A DNA stretch of 64,000 bases from Limnobaculum zhutongyuii (GCF_004295645.1 NZ_CP034752.1:3038001-3102000); one strand, 5' to 3'. Counted from the first letter of the stretch, positions 8,895 through 16,778 are shown. Notes: a model not told the origin generated them from the sequence alone. Translations and numbers: made by a program.

Positions 8895-11417
8895 TCAAAA
8901 ATCTGTCCCCATACTTAATTTGTGTATTCGCGTCATCAATGCAGAAACCCGCGCCCGCGGTTCGGGCTGGCCAGCATAGATACAACCGTCTGGCCGGGCG
9001 CGATAATACCGGCCATCAATATCAACCTTATGCCCTGCGGCAAGTCTGCGGGTTTCATGCTGAGATAACTGCCAGCCCAATGACTGGGCGAATTCTTCGA
9101 TTTTCGCGATCAGTTCGTCTGCCTGCGGGCTAAATGCCTGATCGCCTGCTGTTTTCTTACGCTGAATTGTGGACGAACAAATAACATTGCGTCGATCTGG
9201 CGGCTGCTTTCGCAATCGCCGTAGCATTGCACGCCGTTCTTTATCGTCCAACTTATCAAAATCAATAGCTGACATAGACATTTCTGGCTCAGATGTACTG
9301 CCAATTTCTTCTACCGGCGCTATTTTTTCGTCTGTTTTTTGGTCGCCCGTAGAGTTATTGACAGAACTCCAAGCGCCGCCTGCGGACGGCGAAAAGCCAG
9401 AAACCTCCTCGGCGTCAGCGCTACGCGCCTTGCCGTTATCGGTTTTATGCTTGGCGCAAATCTTCCACCTTGTAAGACGGGTACAGATACGGGACGTGAT
9501 ACCGATGTGCGGCGAGAAGACTCCAAAAATCTTTTCTGGTGATTCGCCGTAAGCGTTTACCTCTTCGGCCTCTTCATAGGCCAGGCGCACGGTATAGCAT
9601 TCACGGGGAATAAGAACACCGCCCTGCTTTTCGATATAAGTCGCAAAACAACCAGCATCAGCGGCAGCCATAACATTATCCATAGCCGCATCAGGTAGCA
9701 TCTGTTTGCCAGGCTGAAAGATCCCAGCTTCTTTCTGAATGCCGGTTAACTGATTACTGAGCTTTCGTAACTCCCGCCAGACAGTGACAGGCGGCTGGCC
9801 AAATGGCTGAAACTGTCGAATATTGTGCTGAGAAGCCCAAGCCATTGCATACTTTGCCGTATCCTTTAGTGACTTGCCGGTTTCGGTATCCAGTTCACCG
9901 TCAAGAGCATAGCCATCGATATTTTTACTAATGTATTTGGCAACATAGGCAGTTGCTGACCCCTTGCGCGGATCCATTTTCTTAGACTTAAACCGCGCGC
10001 CAGTATTACGCCCTAATTCGTGACGATCTTCCTTTATGAAGTATTCACGTAAAATGGCCAACGTTTCTTTTACTTGATCCTGCGGCATAAATAACAAGGC
10101 GTGCCAGTGCGGCGTCCCATCGTGATGAGGCTCCGCCACGCGGAACCCGTAAGGGCGCAAAGCTTGTCGCTTAAGTGCTGAGGTTGCCCGTCCCCAGACC
10201 TTGCATAAATACTGCTGCCCCTGACGCGCGGTAGTGTGATTCCACTTAGGATTTTGATGACCGCTATGAATATTACTGTGGTATTTTGACGGACAGGTGA
10301 TAGTCAGAAAAATACCAACATCACCGCGCGACTGAGCAATAAGCTCAACGCCAGACATTCTATTCATCAGCTCATGACGGCGGATTGCCGGATTACTTAC
10401 GCTGGCGTTAACCATATCTTCTAAGCTGACAATATTGCCTTCGTCGTCAACCAGATCGTGAGACTGGAAAAACGCCCGATTCTTTCGGCGCTGTTCTTGC
10501 CACTGGTTCAGAGCATCAAAGCTAACGTAAGGCATCCGTTTTTTATGGATAACGCCCGCGGCCCTAAACTGATTCTCACGCCATTCACAACGCAACCGCC
10601 ACAGCTTACGCCCCCACCAATCAGGGTTTGAGATACGCAATAAAGATGAATAACACTGGGTTCGGGAAAAACCACCTTTAGCATTAAGCGACTGCCATGC
10701 CGGAGGCGTCACCCGTAAGGCAAACATTTCAGCGCCTAAATGTCGGTATAGCCACAATAAATCATCGTCTGACATTTCAGATGGGCGGCTACCTATCGCT
10801 GAGCACTCTGTTTCAAACATTTCAGTCAGCCGGGCTGCAATCTCATGCGCAACGGTGATTACCTGTTTCTTGCTGAATGTAGCCAAATGCGGCCAGCGCC
10901 GGAAATAGTAAGCAGCCAGCTCATAACCATGACCACTATTAACACTCTGCCGCTGGCGCACGGCATCAAGACGCAGCAATGCTTTTCTCACGGATCCCAT
11001 GAAAAAAGCATTGATGTGTTTTTGATCTCGGTTCTGGCGCAACCAGTTCACTTTAGGCAATAGCGCCTGATGGATAAAAGAAGGTTGTTCATTAAAACGC
11101 TGTTCTACACCTTCGGGTGTTTCAGCCCACGTCACCTTTTTTCTTTCGTGCTCGGATCGTTCCTCTTGAGCCTGCTCCTTAATTCTCTGTATAACCGCCG
11201 CCCCTAGCGGTTGCCAATCATGTTTCATTCTTTCAAGATGCTTAGCAACTAACGGGCTAACGCTAAATACTTCAGACTCGTCTATTTCATCATCAAAAAA
11301 CAGACCAACCGCTTTACGTGGTTTATTCCACATATAAGCATACCGGGTATCATCAATAATACCCGGATATGGTGCTGGCTCAGATGGTGCGTAACGGCCA
11401 TGAGTTTCGGTGGTCAT
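8895..11417 (-). CDS. A: Replication initiation endonuclease (P2 gpA, HUH family)
   Basis: 840 residues, slightly longer than P2 gpA (761). The HUH metal-binding motif is at residues 429-442 (EPHHDGTPHWHALL, with His437 and His439). The double-tyrosine motif is at Tyr491 and Tyr495 (YVAKYISKNI), matching the paired Tyr450/Tyr454 of P2. gpA nicks its own origin, usually inside its gene, and starts rolling-circle replication in cis. Its ATG abuts the TGA of the upstream 84-residue gene. It closes the early operon; beyond it comes the cargo pair. The C-terminal 200 residues are polar and poorly conserved by eye. Confidence 0.95.
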   Translation of the reverse strand: MTTETHGRYAPSEPAPYPGIIDDTRYAYMWNKPRKAVGLFFDDEIDESEVFSVSPLVAKHLERMKHDWQPLGAAVIQRIKEQAQEERSEHERKKVTWAETPEGVEQRFNEQPSFIHQALLPKVNWLRQNRDQKHINAFFMGSVRKALLRLDAVRQRQSVNSGHGYELAAYYFRRWPHLATFSKKQVITVAHEIAARLTEMFETECSAIGSRPSEMSDDDLLWLYRHLGAEMFALRVTPPAWQSLNAKGGFSRTQCYSSLLRISNPDWWGRKLWRLRCEWRENQFRAAGVIHKKRMPYVSFDALNQWQEQRRKNRAFFQSHDLVDDEGNIVSLEDMVNASVSNPAIRRHELMNRMSGVELIAQSRGDVGIFLTITCPSKYHSNIHSGHQNPKWNHTTARQGQQYLCKVWGRATSALKRQALRPYGFRVAEPHHDGTPHWHALLFMPQDQVKETLAILREYFIKEDRHELGRNTGARFKSKKMDPRKGSATAYVAKYISKNIDGYALDGELDTETGKSLKDTAKYAMAWASQHNIRQFQPFGQPPVTVWRELRKLSNQLTGIQKEAGIFQPGKQMLPDAAMDNVMAAADAGCFATYIEKQGGVLIPRECYTVRLAYEEAEEVNAYGESPEKIFGVFSPHIGITSRICTRLTRWKICAKHKTDNGKARSADAEEVSGFSPSAGGAWSSVNNSTGDQKTDEKIAPVEEIGSTSEPEMSMSAIDFDKLDDKERRAMLRRLRKQPPDRRNVICSSTIQRKKTAGDQAFSPQADELIAKIEEFAQSLGWQLSQHETRRLAAGHKVDIDGRYYRARPDGCIYAGQPEPRARVSALMTRIHKLSMGTDF

Positions 11418-11672
11418 TCACTTGCGTCCATCTTCAACTAAAATGGAAAGTCGTGAAAATTGACGCCGCATAATCATAGAGAACACCTTTCCGCGAGGTC
11501 TGATAGATCTGAGTTTACGGTTCAAGTGTTTTAAACTGCGCCCATCCACTCTTACTCCAATTTCACAGTTAGAATAAGAATTAAAAGGACGGCGTTTACT
11601 CCCCAGCATTCTGAGCTTCAATCTCACCGATTGTTCGGCATATGCCTCACTCAATTGAAATACGTTTGTCAT
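11418..11672 (-). CDS. Small basic phage protein, unknown function
   Basis: 84 residues, rich in Arg and Lys (for example LRMLGSKRRP, RKLRSIRPRGK, MIMRRQFSR), so probably a nucleic-acid-associated protein. It sits between dam and A with tight packing: its ATG overlaps the dam stop (ATGA) and its TGA touches the ATG of A, so it is part of the early operon. AGGATGAT precedes the start. I do not recognise the family. Confidence 0.7.
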   Translation of the reverse strand: MTNVFQLSEAYAEQSVRLKLRMLGSKRRPFNSYSNCEIGVRVDGRSLKHLNRKLRSIRPRGKVFSMIMRRQFSRLSILVEDGRK

Positions 11673-12523
11673 ATCATCCTGTCCCCTGCCTGATCTAATA
11701 AAACTGCATGTGGTCTGGGTAAGACCCCAATCAACTCTTTGACTGACTTCCGGCTACCCGCTTTAGCGGCTGATGATCGACGGGCATCAATTTCAAAAAA
11801 GATAAAGTCTGGGTATATTTCGCGGGTTTCGGTGGTATTACTGTTCGATAGAACAACGCTGGCACCGCGTTCAGCGGCAGCAATTAGCGCGGCATTTAGT
11901 CGTTGATGGTCTTCGGTGGTGAATGGCTTTGTGTGATAAGTGGTAAAGCTTGCTGTTTTTGAGGCTGGTAGGTACGGCGGATCGCAATAAATTACATCGC
12001 CGTTCTTAGCTATGGCGATCACTTCTTCAAAGTCGGTGCTACATAGACTAGCGTTAGTTAATTTTTCAGCGAATGAAAGCATTTCACTATCAGGAAAATA
12101 GGCTTTCTTGGAATCACCAAAGGGGACGTTAAAATCACCCTGTTGGTTATATCTACAGACACCATTGAAGCAATGCCGATTTAAATAAACAAAAAGCACG
12201 GCGCGCTCAAAATTTTTACCGCAACGCCTGCCGCTATTAAATATTTTTCGACTAGATAAATAACCGGTTTGATCTGCCCCCTCAATAAAAAGCTGAGCCA
12301 ATCGCTGCATAAAACTAATATGATTCAATTTCAAATAATAGTACGCGCCCATAAGGTCGGGGTTAATATCATTCAAAATATACTCATTGTAATCAGTGTT
12401 AATAAATACATTACCCGCCCCCACAAAAGGCTCAATTAATCTTTTACCTGTTGGAAGGTGTTTTTTAATTTCATCAATGACAGTACCTTTCCCGCCCTGC
12501 CATTTTAAAAATGAACGATTCAT
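11669..12523 (-). CDS. dam: DNA adenine methyltransferase (Dam-type, class alpha)
   Basis: 284 residues, close to E. coli Dam (278) and the phage Dam group. The AdoMet-binding region is FLKWQGGKGTVIDEI at residues 5-19 plus EPFVGAGNVF at 31-40. The catalytic DPPY is at 181-184 (VIYCDPPY), and ASFTTYHTKPFTTEDH follows it. It most likely methylates the adenine of GATC. Many P2-like phages carry such a gene in the early operon, probably to protect or tune their own DNA; that role is inference. Neighbours overlap or are within about 20 bp on both sides. Confidence 0.9.
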   Translation of the reverse strand: MNRSFLKWQGGKGTVIDEIKKHLPTGKRLIEPFVGAGNVFINTDYNEYILNDINPDLMGAYYYLKLNHISFMQRLAQLFIEGADQTGYLSSRKIFNSGRRCGKNFERAVLFVYLNRHCFNGVCRYNQQGDFNVPFGDSKKAYFPDSEMLSFAEKLTNASLCSTDFEEVIAIAKNGDVIYCDPPYLPASKTASFTTYHTKPFTTEDHQRLNAALIAAAERGASVVLSNSNTTETREIYPDFIFFEIDARRSSAAKAGSRKSVKELIGVLPRPHAVLLDQAGDRMI

Positions 12524-12540
12524 ATAAATGCCTTATTCCA

Positions 12541-12681
12541 TTAATCGTAATTTTTATTCTCTGGGCTATTCATAAAATCGCGCTCTTCCTTCCATTCACA
12601 AAAAATGATGAAAGCAATGAGTGCGATTAATAAAACAGCTCCAGTGATAACAACAACGTCCAGCCAGTTATCAAACAGCAT
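12541..12681 (-). CDS. 46-residue single-pass membrane protein
   Basis: A short frame of 46 codons. It starts MLFDNWLDVV, has one hydrophobic helix (about residues 9-28, ending AFIIFCEW), then a charged tail KEERDFMNSPENKNYD. AGGTGAG precedes the ATG at good spacing. It fits exactly between the zinc-finger gene and dam (10 and 17 bp gaps) in the same direction, which supports a real gene. The function is unknown; small membrane proteins of phage early operons often affect exclusion or lysis timing, but nothing here shows that. Confidence 0.7.
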   Translation of the reverse strand: MLFDNWLDVVVITGAVLLIALIAFIIFCEWKEERDFMNSPENKNYD

Positions 12682-12691
12682 CAGCTCACCT

Positions 12692-12907
12692 CTATTTCCT
12701 ATAGTGCTTACTCAAAAGCTCATGACGTTCCTGACAATGAATGCAACGAGTCACCCCGCTAAAGGCAAGGCGTCGAGCTTCAGGTATTGGCTTATCACAA
12801 TCCTCGCAGATGAATGCCGAAACACCCGCGCTCAAACGGGCAGCAGCGATCTGGCTATCCAATACAATTGATTGCCGTTCTTGAGCTATATCGATTTCAT
12901 CAGCCAT
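12692..12907 (-). CDS. TraR/DksA-family zinc-finger protein
   Basis: 71 residues. The four-cysteine zinc finger CEDC at about 35-38 and CIHC at about 55-58 encloses PEARRLAF, the signature of the TraR/DksA C4 finger also found in P2 orf82. Such short TraR-like proteins bind the RNA polymerase secondary channel and mimic DksA plus ppGpp. The start has GAGGT upstream and lies 2 bp after the stop of the preceding gene, so they are cotranscribed. Confidence 0.9.
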   Translation of the reverse strand: MADEIDIAQERQSIVLDSQIAAARLSAGVSAFICEDCDKPIPEARRLAFSGVTRCIHCQERHELLSKHYRK

Positions 12908-12909
12908 AA

Positions 12910-13119
12910 TCAGACCTCTGAGCCGCTGGCGACTCTATTAAACACCTCTGCTTCATCACGCAGAATCGCTGCAATATCAGCCGGAGACTCATCAACGATA
13001 AAGTTGGCAAGACCTTCTAAGCGGGAAGCAACAACAGCGGCATAATTGCGCCTTTCATCTTTTCTTGCTTCATTTAATGCCGCCAGAAAATCGGGTGGTT
13101 TTATATCTGGAGTTAACAT
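12910..13119 (-). CDS. P2-type early protein, DUF2732-like
   Basis: 69 residues, helical and acidic at the C-terminus (SPADIAAILRDEAEVFNRVA). Size, composition and position directly before the TraR/DksA gene match the P2 orf83 / DUF2732 group. AAGGAAAAAG precedes the ATG. No function is established for the family that I know of. The family name is from recall rather than a search. Confidence 0.75.
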   Translation of the reverse strand: MLTPDIKPPDFLAALNEARKDERRNYAAVVASRLEGLANFIVDESPADIAAILRDEAEVFNRVASGSEV

Positions 13120-13197
13120 TTCTTTTTCCTTATTTTGGATAAAGCGATCCCCGCCATTTATTTGACGTAAGAATTTATTTAATAAAATTAATTATGA

Positions 13198-13389
13198 TTA
13201 AAACGGAATATCAGGCGCTGGCCTTTTTTCCTGTTTACTTAACTCTTCGCTCAAAGCAGCAAGGAAATTAACGACTACCTCGCGGGTTGAATTAATTGTT
13301 ACCTCACCGTACTTAGTTTTAATTGTCAGTCCTTCTCGCTCAATTGAAGGGATAATGACATTTAGAATGTAGTTGCGTTTATAAGTCAT
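13198..13389 (-). CDS. Small phage early protein, unknown function
   Basis: 63 residues beginning MTYKRNYILNVIIPSIEREG, then a short beta-rich middle (KTKYGEVTINSTREVVVNF) and a polar tail. AAGGGGGATAT gives a very strong ribosome-binding site before the ATG. It lies in the early operon between the Fil-like gene and the DUF2732-like gene. I do not recognise it; the strong translation signal and co-orientation are the support for it being real. Confidence 0.7.
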   Translation of the reverse strand: MTYKRNYILNVIIPSIEREGLTIKTKYGEVTINSTREVVVNFLAALSEELSKQEKRPAPDIPF

Positions 13390-13414
13390 ATATCCCCCTT
13401 ACTGTTTACAAGAA

Positions 13415-13630
13415 CTACGCAGTAATACCCATTAACCGAGCCCACCACCGACGCGAACATTTAACACCGGAGAGCCACGGCTTAGCCAAACCCGGTAAAA
13501 ATTTCACTTCGCTGGCTTTTGGCTGAAAATGACGACCGTCCGGGGTTTCAATCCAGCCACGTGAATGATGGCAGTGTGTCACCTCTTGACCTTGTCGCAA
13601 CATACCGGATAGTGATCTGCATTCGCTCAT
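13415..13630 (-). CDS. Phage protein resembling filamentation protein Fil (DUF2724)
   Basis: 71 residues. The core HHSRGWIETPDGRHFQPKAS resembles the short 186/P2-type Fil proteins (DUF2724), which share a GW-E-PDGR-WQP pattern. In phage 186, Fil causes host filamentation when expressed. GGAG is found 10 bases before the ATG. The gene is the second or third in the early operon. The family call is from recalled pattern only. Confidence 0.65.
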   Translation of the reverse strand: MSECRSLSGMLRQGQEVTHCHHSRGWIETPDGRHFQPKASEVKFLPGLAKPWLSGVKCSRRWWARLMGITA

Positions 13631-13692
13631 TGGGCTTGCACTCCATTCTTTGTCAATAATTTTGGCGGGATACCAGTAATACTCTAATTATC

Positions 13693-13715
13693 AAGCCCAC
13701 TAACGTAATGGGCTT
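13693..13715. terminator. Hairpin between two early genes
   Basis: Perfect stem AAGCCCA/TGGGCTT with a 9-base loop, directly after the stop of the minus-strand gene at 13727. Only short T runs flank it, so on the minus strand it would attenuate rather than fully stop transcription of the downstream early genes. Confidence 0.5.
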
Positions 13716-13726
13716 TGTAATTGGAA

Positions 13727-13924
13727 TTATGCTTTTGGCATTTCAGATGCTGGTTGGATTTCATCTTCATCAAACCAAGCGTTAACAGCGCGACCGTCAG
13801 CCGCAAGATAGTGAACGTAATACTGATTACCGGCGCTAACGTAATCAGCTCGGCCTTTCACCTGACCTGCTTCACCACTGAGACCAACCTTAACTACTGC
13901 GCTTAATGGGTATTTAAATGACAT
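13727..13924 (-). CDS. Small phage protein, SH3-like fold possible
   Basis: 65 residues from an internal ATG (MSFKYPLSAVVKVGLSGEAG). That start is preferred because AAGGATAAG lies 5 bases before it, whereas the longer in-frame start at 14032 has none and would overlap the divergent gene. The sequence is beta-rich, with YYVHYLAADGRAVNAWFDED near the C-terminus, recalling small SH3-like DUF2158-type proteins. The function is unknown. It is separated from the next early gene by a hairpin. Confidence 0.7.
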   Translation of the reverse strand: MSFKYPLSAVVKVGLSGEAGQVKGRADYVSAGNQYYVHYLAADGRAVNAWFDEDEIQPASEMPKA

Positions 13925-14031
13925 GTACTTATCCTTTTGAATTAAATTGAATGCTGGCATTTTGACGATGCCAAATAATTGACTCATGGTAAGATCGAAT
14001 CGCCAAAGACGACCAACCACAAGGAACAACA

Positions 14032-14262
14032 ATGAACCCTTACATTACGGTTGAAGGATGGACAATACTTGAACCAGCCCCCGCATACCCCGATACCATT
14101 TCTATTAACTTCACCTATACACAGAGCGACTTACCTGCCGCTGATGAAGTATTTACTAAGCTGAATATTCATCAGATGAAGCGGCTAATAGAGCAGCTTC
14201 AATGCTATGTCGATGTAATTGAGCATGGCGAGAAAGCACCTGAAGGTATCCAGGCTCATTGA
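14032..14262 (+). CDS. Small phage protein on the opposite strand, unknown
   Basis: 76 residues starting MNPYITVEGWTILEPAPAYP; the C-terminal half is a clear amphipathic helix (VFTKLNIHQMKRLIEQLQCY). AAGGAACAACA precedes the ATG. It is divergent from the 65-residue gene at 13924 and runs against the early operon. Its last 107 bases overlap a minus-strand frame (14156-14374) that also has a ribosome-binding site. I do not recognise it. It could be a moron-like gene with its own promoter, but the opposite frame is a competitor. Confidence 0.55.
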   Translation: MNPYITVEGWTILEPAPAYPDTISINFTYTQSDLPAADEVFTKLNIHQMKRLIEQLQCYVDVIEHGEKAPEGIQAH

Positions 14263-14374
14263 TTGAGCCTGATTTCAAAAAACAGGTACTACTCAGTTTG
14301 TGGCCTTGATATTCAGAGGTTATAACTATTACCTCTGAATCATATTCTTGATGTCTAGTCTCTGATTCTGGCAT
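14156..14374 (-). CDS. Possible early phage protein overlapping an opposite-strand frame
   Basis: 72 residues from MPESETRHQEYDSEVIVITS. The ATG at 14374 has GAGG at correct spacing. It has the early-operon direction and lies just downstream of cox, where P2 has orf78. Its 3' half is antisense to the 76-residue gene above. No family recognised. Either or both frames may be real; the N-terminal part outside the overlap looks protein-like. Confidence 0.45.
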   Translation of the reverse strand: MPESETRHQEYDSEVIVITSEYQGHKLSSTCFLKSGSINEPGYLQVLSRHAQLHRHSIEAALLAASSDEYSA

Positions 14375-14476
14375 TGTCGTTACCTCACTGAGCCGTTGAT
14401 ACTGATTGCGATGCATCCGGTTTCTGTTCACTTTTTTTATAAGAACTCCACCGAAAACACCGCCCTCAGATTTCTG

Positions 14477-14806
14477 TCAGGCCCGTGGCTGTTGGGCCTT
14501 TGAATTCTTAGCGCCGGTAGCGGGCTTACGGTTTCTTTGCTTAGGTGATGTGAATAAACGATCTTTCCATGCGTGCCACTCAGGCTCGGCAACTTCGGCC
14601 AGATGGGCGGCAAAATCGTCCCACTCGCCCTTATGAATATAAATCTCACCTTCACCGCTTGGCTTCTCTGGATTCTTCATGCGGATAACAGGCAGTTTTC
14701 CCGCCTGAACCATCTTGCGCACGGCGCTAGGTGTCTTGCCGATATAGCTCGCAAAAAATTCAACGGTCACCAGATTTGATGATGTGCTATCTGCAATCTC
14801 TAACAT
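14477..14806 (-). CDS. cox: Cox-type excisionase and early-lysogenic switch repressor
   Basis: 109 residues. The core VEFFASYIGKTPSAVRKMVQ, then AGKLPVIRM, is a winged-helix DNA-binding segment that aligns well with P2 Cox (EFAKLIGKSTGAVRRMIDKG, then KLPVIDM). The C-terminal 25 residues are basic and extend beyond P2 Cox (91 residues). Cox represses the Pc promoter of C, commits to lytic growth and directs excision with Int. It is divergent from the C repressor gene across a 97-bp control region, exactly as in P2. GAGAGGATAACAA precedes its ATG. Confidence 0.9.
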   Translation of the reverse strand: MLEIADSTSSNLVTVEFFASYIGKTPSAVRKMVQAGKLPVIRMKNPEKPSGEGEIYIHKGEWDDFAAHLAEVAEPEWHAWKDRLFTSPKQRNRKPATGAKNSKAQQPRA

Positions 14807-14903
14807 TTGTTATCCTCTCGTCTTGGTTCCTAGGTCGCGTCAGGGCGTCTTAGGGTTTATTTGTCGGTGCTTAATCAAGCACCTTTAGATAGAGAATAGT
14901 GCT
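14807..14903. promoter_or_regulatory. Divergent Pe/Pc switch region with repressor operator candidate
   Basis: The 97 bp between cox and C should contain the early promoter (leftward) and the repressor promoter (rightward). A perfect inverted repeat GGTGCTT-AATC-AAGCACC lies at 14866-14883. It falls within the spacer of a possible rightward promoter (TTGTCG at 14861-14866, TTTAGA at 14884-14889), so it is a good operator candidate. GC-rich near-repeats (GGTCGCGTCAGGGCGTCTTAGGG, 14833-14855) could be Cox boxes. Promoter elements are weak matches and are inferred. Confidence 0.55.
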
Positions 14904-15200
14904 TTGATAAGAACCTTGTCAACTGATTACGCAAAAAAGTTACTAACGTTGAGAAAATCCACGGGCGTCACTCAGAAAAAATTCTCTGAAATAACTGGAT
15001 TAGCGCTAGGCACAATTAAGAAATATGAAACTGGCCAGCAAGGTGCAGGAATAGCCATAGTTGAAAGAGTTATAAGCACTGAAGAATATAAGAAATACAC
15101 CATGTGGCTGTTACTAGGTGAAACGGCCCCTGAATCTGGGCAAGTAGAACCAGATGAAACACTCACGGAGTCAGATTCTAATTCTAAGAAAATCGGCTAG
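14904..15200 (+). CDS. C: P2 C-type lysogeny repressor
   Basis: 98 residues, the size of P2 C (99). A helix-turn-helix lies at about residues 22-43 (VTQKKFSEITGLALGTIKKY), followed by KKYTMWLLLGETAPESGQVE, which matches the P2 C segment KYTLWFMTNQIAPESGQIAP. It binds as a dimer to the early promoter and keeps the prophage silent. The start is TTG at 14904 with no strong ribosome-binding site; a second TTG at 14916 is possible. It is divergent from cox. A second related gene follows 121 bp downstream. Confidence 0.85.
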   Translation: MIRTLSTDYAKKLLTLRKSTGVTQKKFSEITGLALGTIKKYETGQQGAGIAIVERVISTEEYKKYTMWLLLGETAPESGQVEPDETLTESDSNSKKIG

Positions 15201-15321
15201 CCAATAAATAATATCGATACAGCAATTGCAGACAAGAGTCTCTACTATTAAGAAGTTACACAGAACTGCTTATAACTATTGGTTTTATAAGCAAATTGTA
15301 ATTTATAAATAGAGAGAGTTT

Positions 15322-15618
15322 ATGATTTTAAAATCGACTAATTATGCTGAGAAGCTACTGGCAATTCGACTGGCTGAAGGAATGACACAGGAGTTATTTT
15401 CTTTATCAACAGACATAGCGCTGAATGTTATTAAAGGCTATGAAACAGAGGGGGAAATATACGATCCAACAGTAATAGAAAAACTGATTTTATTGGATAA
15501 GGATAGATACAGGAAATACATACTATGGCTAGCAATCGGACAAGTTGCATATGAGGCCGGACAAATAGATCCGGCTCTCTCTCGCTGTGGGCCAGAAATA
15601 ATAACGTTATACCTTTAA
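15322..15618 (+). CDS. Second C-type repressor-like protein (paralogue in tandem)
   Basis: 98 residues, the same length as the preceding repressor and clearly related along its length: STNYAEKLLAIR matches STDYAKKLLTLR, KGYETEGE matches KKYETGQQ, and YRKYILWLAIGQ plus AYEAGQIDP match YKKYTMWLLLGE and APESGQVEP. The recognition-helix region differs (FSLSTDIALNVIKGYE), so the DNA target may differ or binding may be lost. GAGAGAG precedes the ATG. The 121-bp AT-rich gap in front could hold its own promoter. It lies between C and int, where P2 has no gene. A second repressor, an anti-repressor by heterodimerisation, or a superinfection-specific regulator are all possible. Confidence 0.75.
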   Translation: MILKSTNYAEKLLAIRLAEGMTQELFSLSTDIALNVIKGYETEGEIYDPTVIEKLILLDKDRYRKYILWLAIGQVAYEAGQIDPALSRCGPEIITLYL

Positions 15619-15696
15619 AGCCGGAAAACTGGCTTACGGTTTATAACGCTTTTATAGCAAGTACAACATATCAGACAGAACACATCGGAGGGCTTT

Positions 15697-16686
15697 ATGT
15701 CTATTAAAAAGCTTGAAGATGGTCGTTATGAAGTGGACGTAAGACCGCAGGGTGCAGAGGGAAAACGCATCAGGCGGAAGTTTGACAATAAAGCAGAAGC
15801 ACGCACATTCGAGAGATATATTCTAACGAATTATCATAATAAAGAGTGGCTAGAAAAACCGGCAGATAAGCGCCCACTGGCTGAGTTAATAGAAATATGG
15901 TGGGAGCTAATAGGCCGTACTCAAGAGCACGGTGATAAAACATACGGTAAGTTAAAAAAGAACGACCGGGATATGGGTTATCCCAGAGCGTATATGTTAA
16001 CGAAACCGTTTTTGCTGAAGTACCTATCAACACTGCTGCAATCAGATATAAAAGCATCAACAGCAAATAGAATGATGACATATTTGGCGGGAATGTTCAG
16101 CGCACTGATTAGCGCCGATCTCTATCATAGCGAAAACCCCGCAAGACAAATAAAACCCTTAAAAGAGGATATCCCTGAAATGGTTTTCTTGTCTGATGAT
16201 GAAATCTCGGCCCTTCTGAAATCACTAGATATAAACGGTGATGAGCGGCGGATAGCTCTTCTTTCTTTGTGCACGGGGGTTCGTTGGAAGGAGGCATTCA
16301 GCGTAAAGGCTGAGCACATCATTGATAATAAAGTGACATTCTATGAAACAAAAAACGGCAAAAAGAGAACGGTACCCATATCACAAGAAGTTAAAGATTA
16401 TATTAAAACTAAAGAGTCAGGCCGGTTATTTGAAAGTGCTAATTACAACATTCTAAGGATGATGATAAAAGCAATCAAACCCGACATGCCGAAGGGCCAA
16501 GCTGTTCACGTTCTCAGGCATACCTTTGCAACACACTTCATGATCAATGGAGGAAACATTATTACGCTTCAAAGAATACTTGGTCACTCAAACATACATC
16601 AAACGATGATTTATGCGCACTTTGCACCTGACCATCTTTATGAAGCAATAACCCTAAACCCACTGAGGGGCATGTCCATAACTTGA
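15697..16686 (+). CDS. int: P2-family tyrosine integrase
   Basis: 329 residues (P2 Int is 337). The N-terminus has the arm-binding fold (MSIKKLEDGRYEVDVRPQG, then KRIRRKFDNKAEA). The catalytic set is visible: Arg196 in CTGVRWKEA, a lysine region near 219-224, His271 and Arg274 in HVLRHTF, His297 in LGHSN, and Tyr306 in MIYAHFAP. It catalyses insertion and, with Cox, excision. GGAGGGC precedes the ATG. It lies last before the chromosome, so attP is expected just downstream. Confidence 0.95.
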   Translation: MSIKKLEDGRYEVDVRPQGAEGKRIRRKFDNKAEARTFERYILTNYHNKEWLEKPADKRPLAELIEIWWELIGRTQEHGDKTYGKLKKNDRDMGYPRAYMLTKPFLLKYLSTLLQSDIKASTANRMMTYLAGMFSALISADLYHSENPARQIKPLKEDIPEMVFLSDDEISALLKSLDINGDERRIALLSLCTGVRWKEAFSVKAEHIIDNKVTFYETKNGKKRTVPISQEVKDYIKTKESGRLFESANYNILRMMIKAIKPDMPKGQAVHVLRHTFATHFMINGGNIITLQRILGHSNIHQTMIYAHFAPDHLYEAITLNPLRGMSIT

Positions 16687-16778
16687 CCATGTGATAGGGT
16701 TTAATGGGGGGCGTTGGTCTCATTGTGGGTAACTTAACTCATTGATATCTCGTAAAGCCCCCGCATTAACGGCAAATA

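Larger units (their letters stand above)
1..16778. mobile_element. P2-family prophage, partial (left part outside window)
   Basis: Gene content and order match the P2 group: int and C in one direction, cox and early genes divergent, gpA, an accessory slot, a cos-like site, then Q and P opposed to O, N and M. Only the part up to the start of gpM lies in the window; the other structural, lysis and tail genes and the far attachment site must lie further left. The right boundary falls between the int stop at 16686 and the lpdA terminator at 16779-16802. The core att sequence cannot be fixed without the other end. No frameshift or stop was seen in the phage genes present, so this half looks intact. 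Confidence 0.93.

Noticed and set aside
8849..11063. Several plus-strand frames of 60-130 codons opposite gpA
   Set aside because: They lie antisense to a long, motif-bearing replication protein gene and have no recognisable domains or translation signals.
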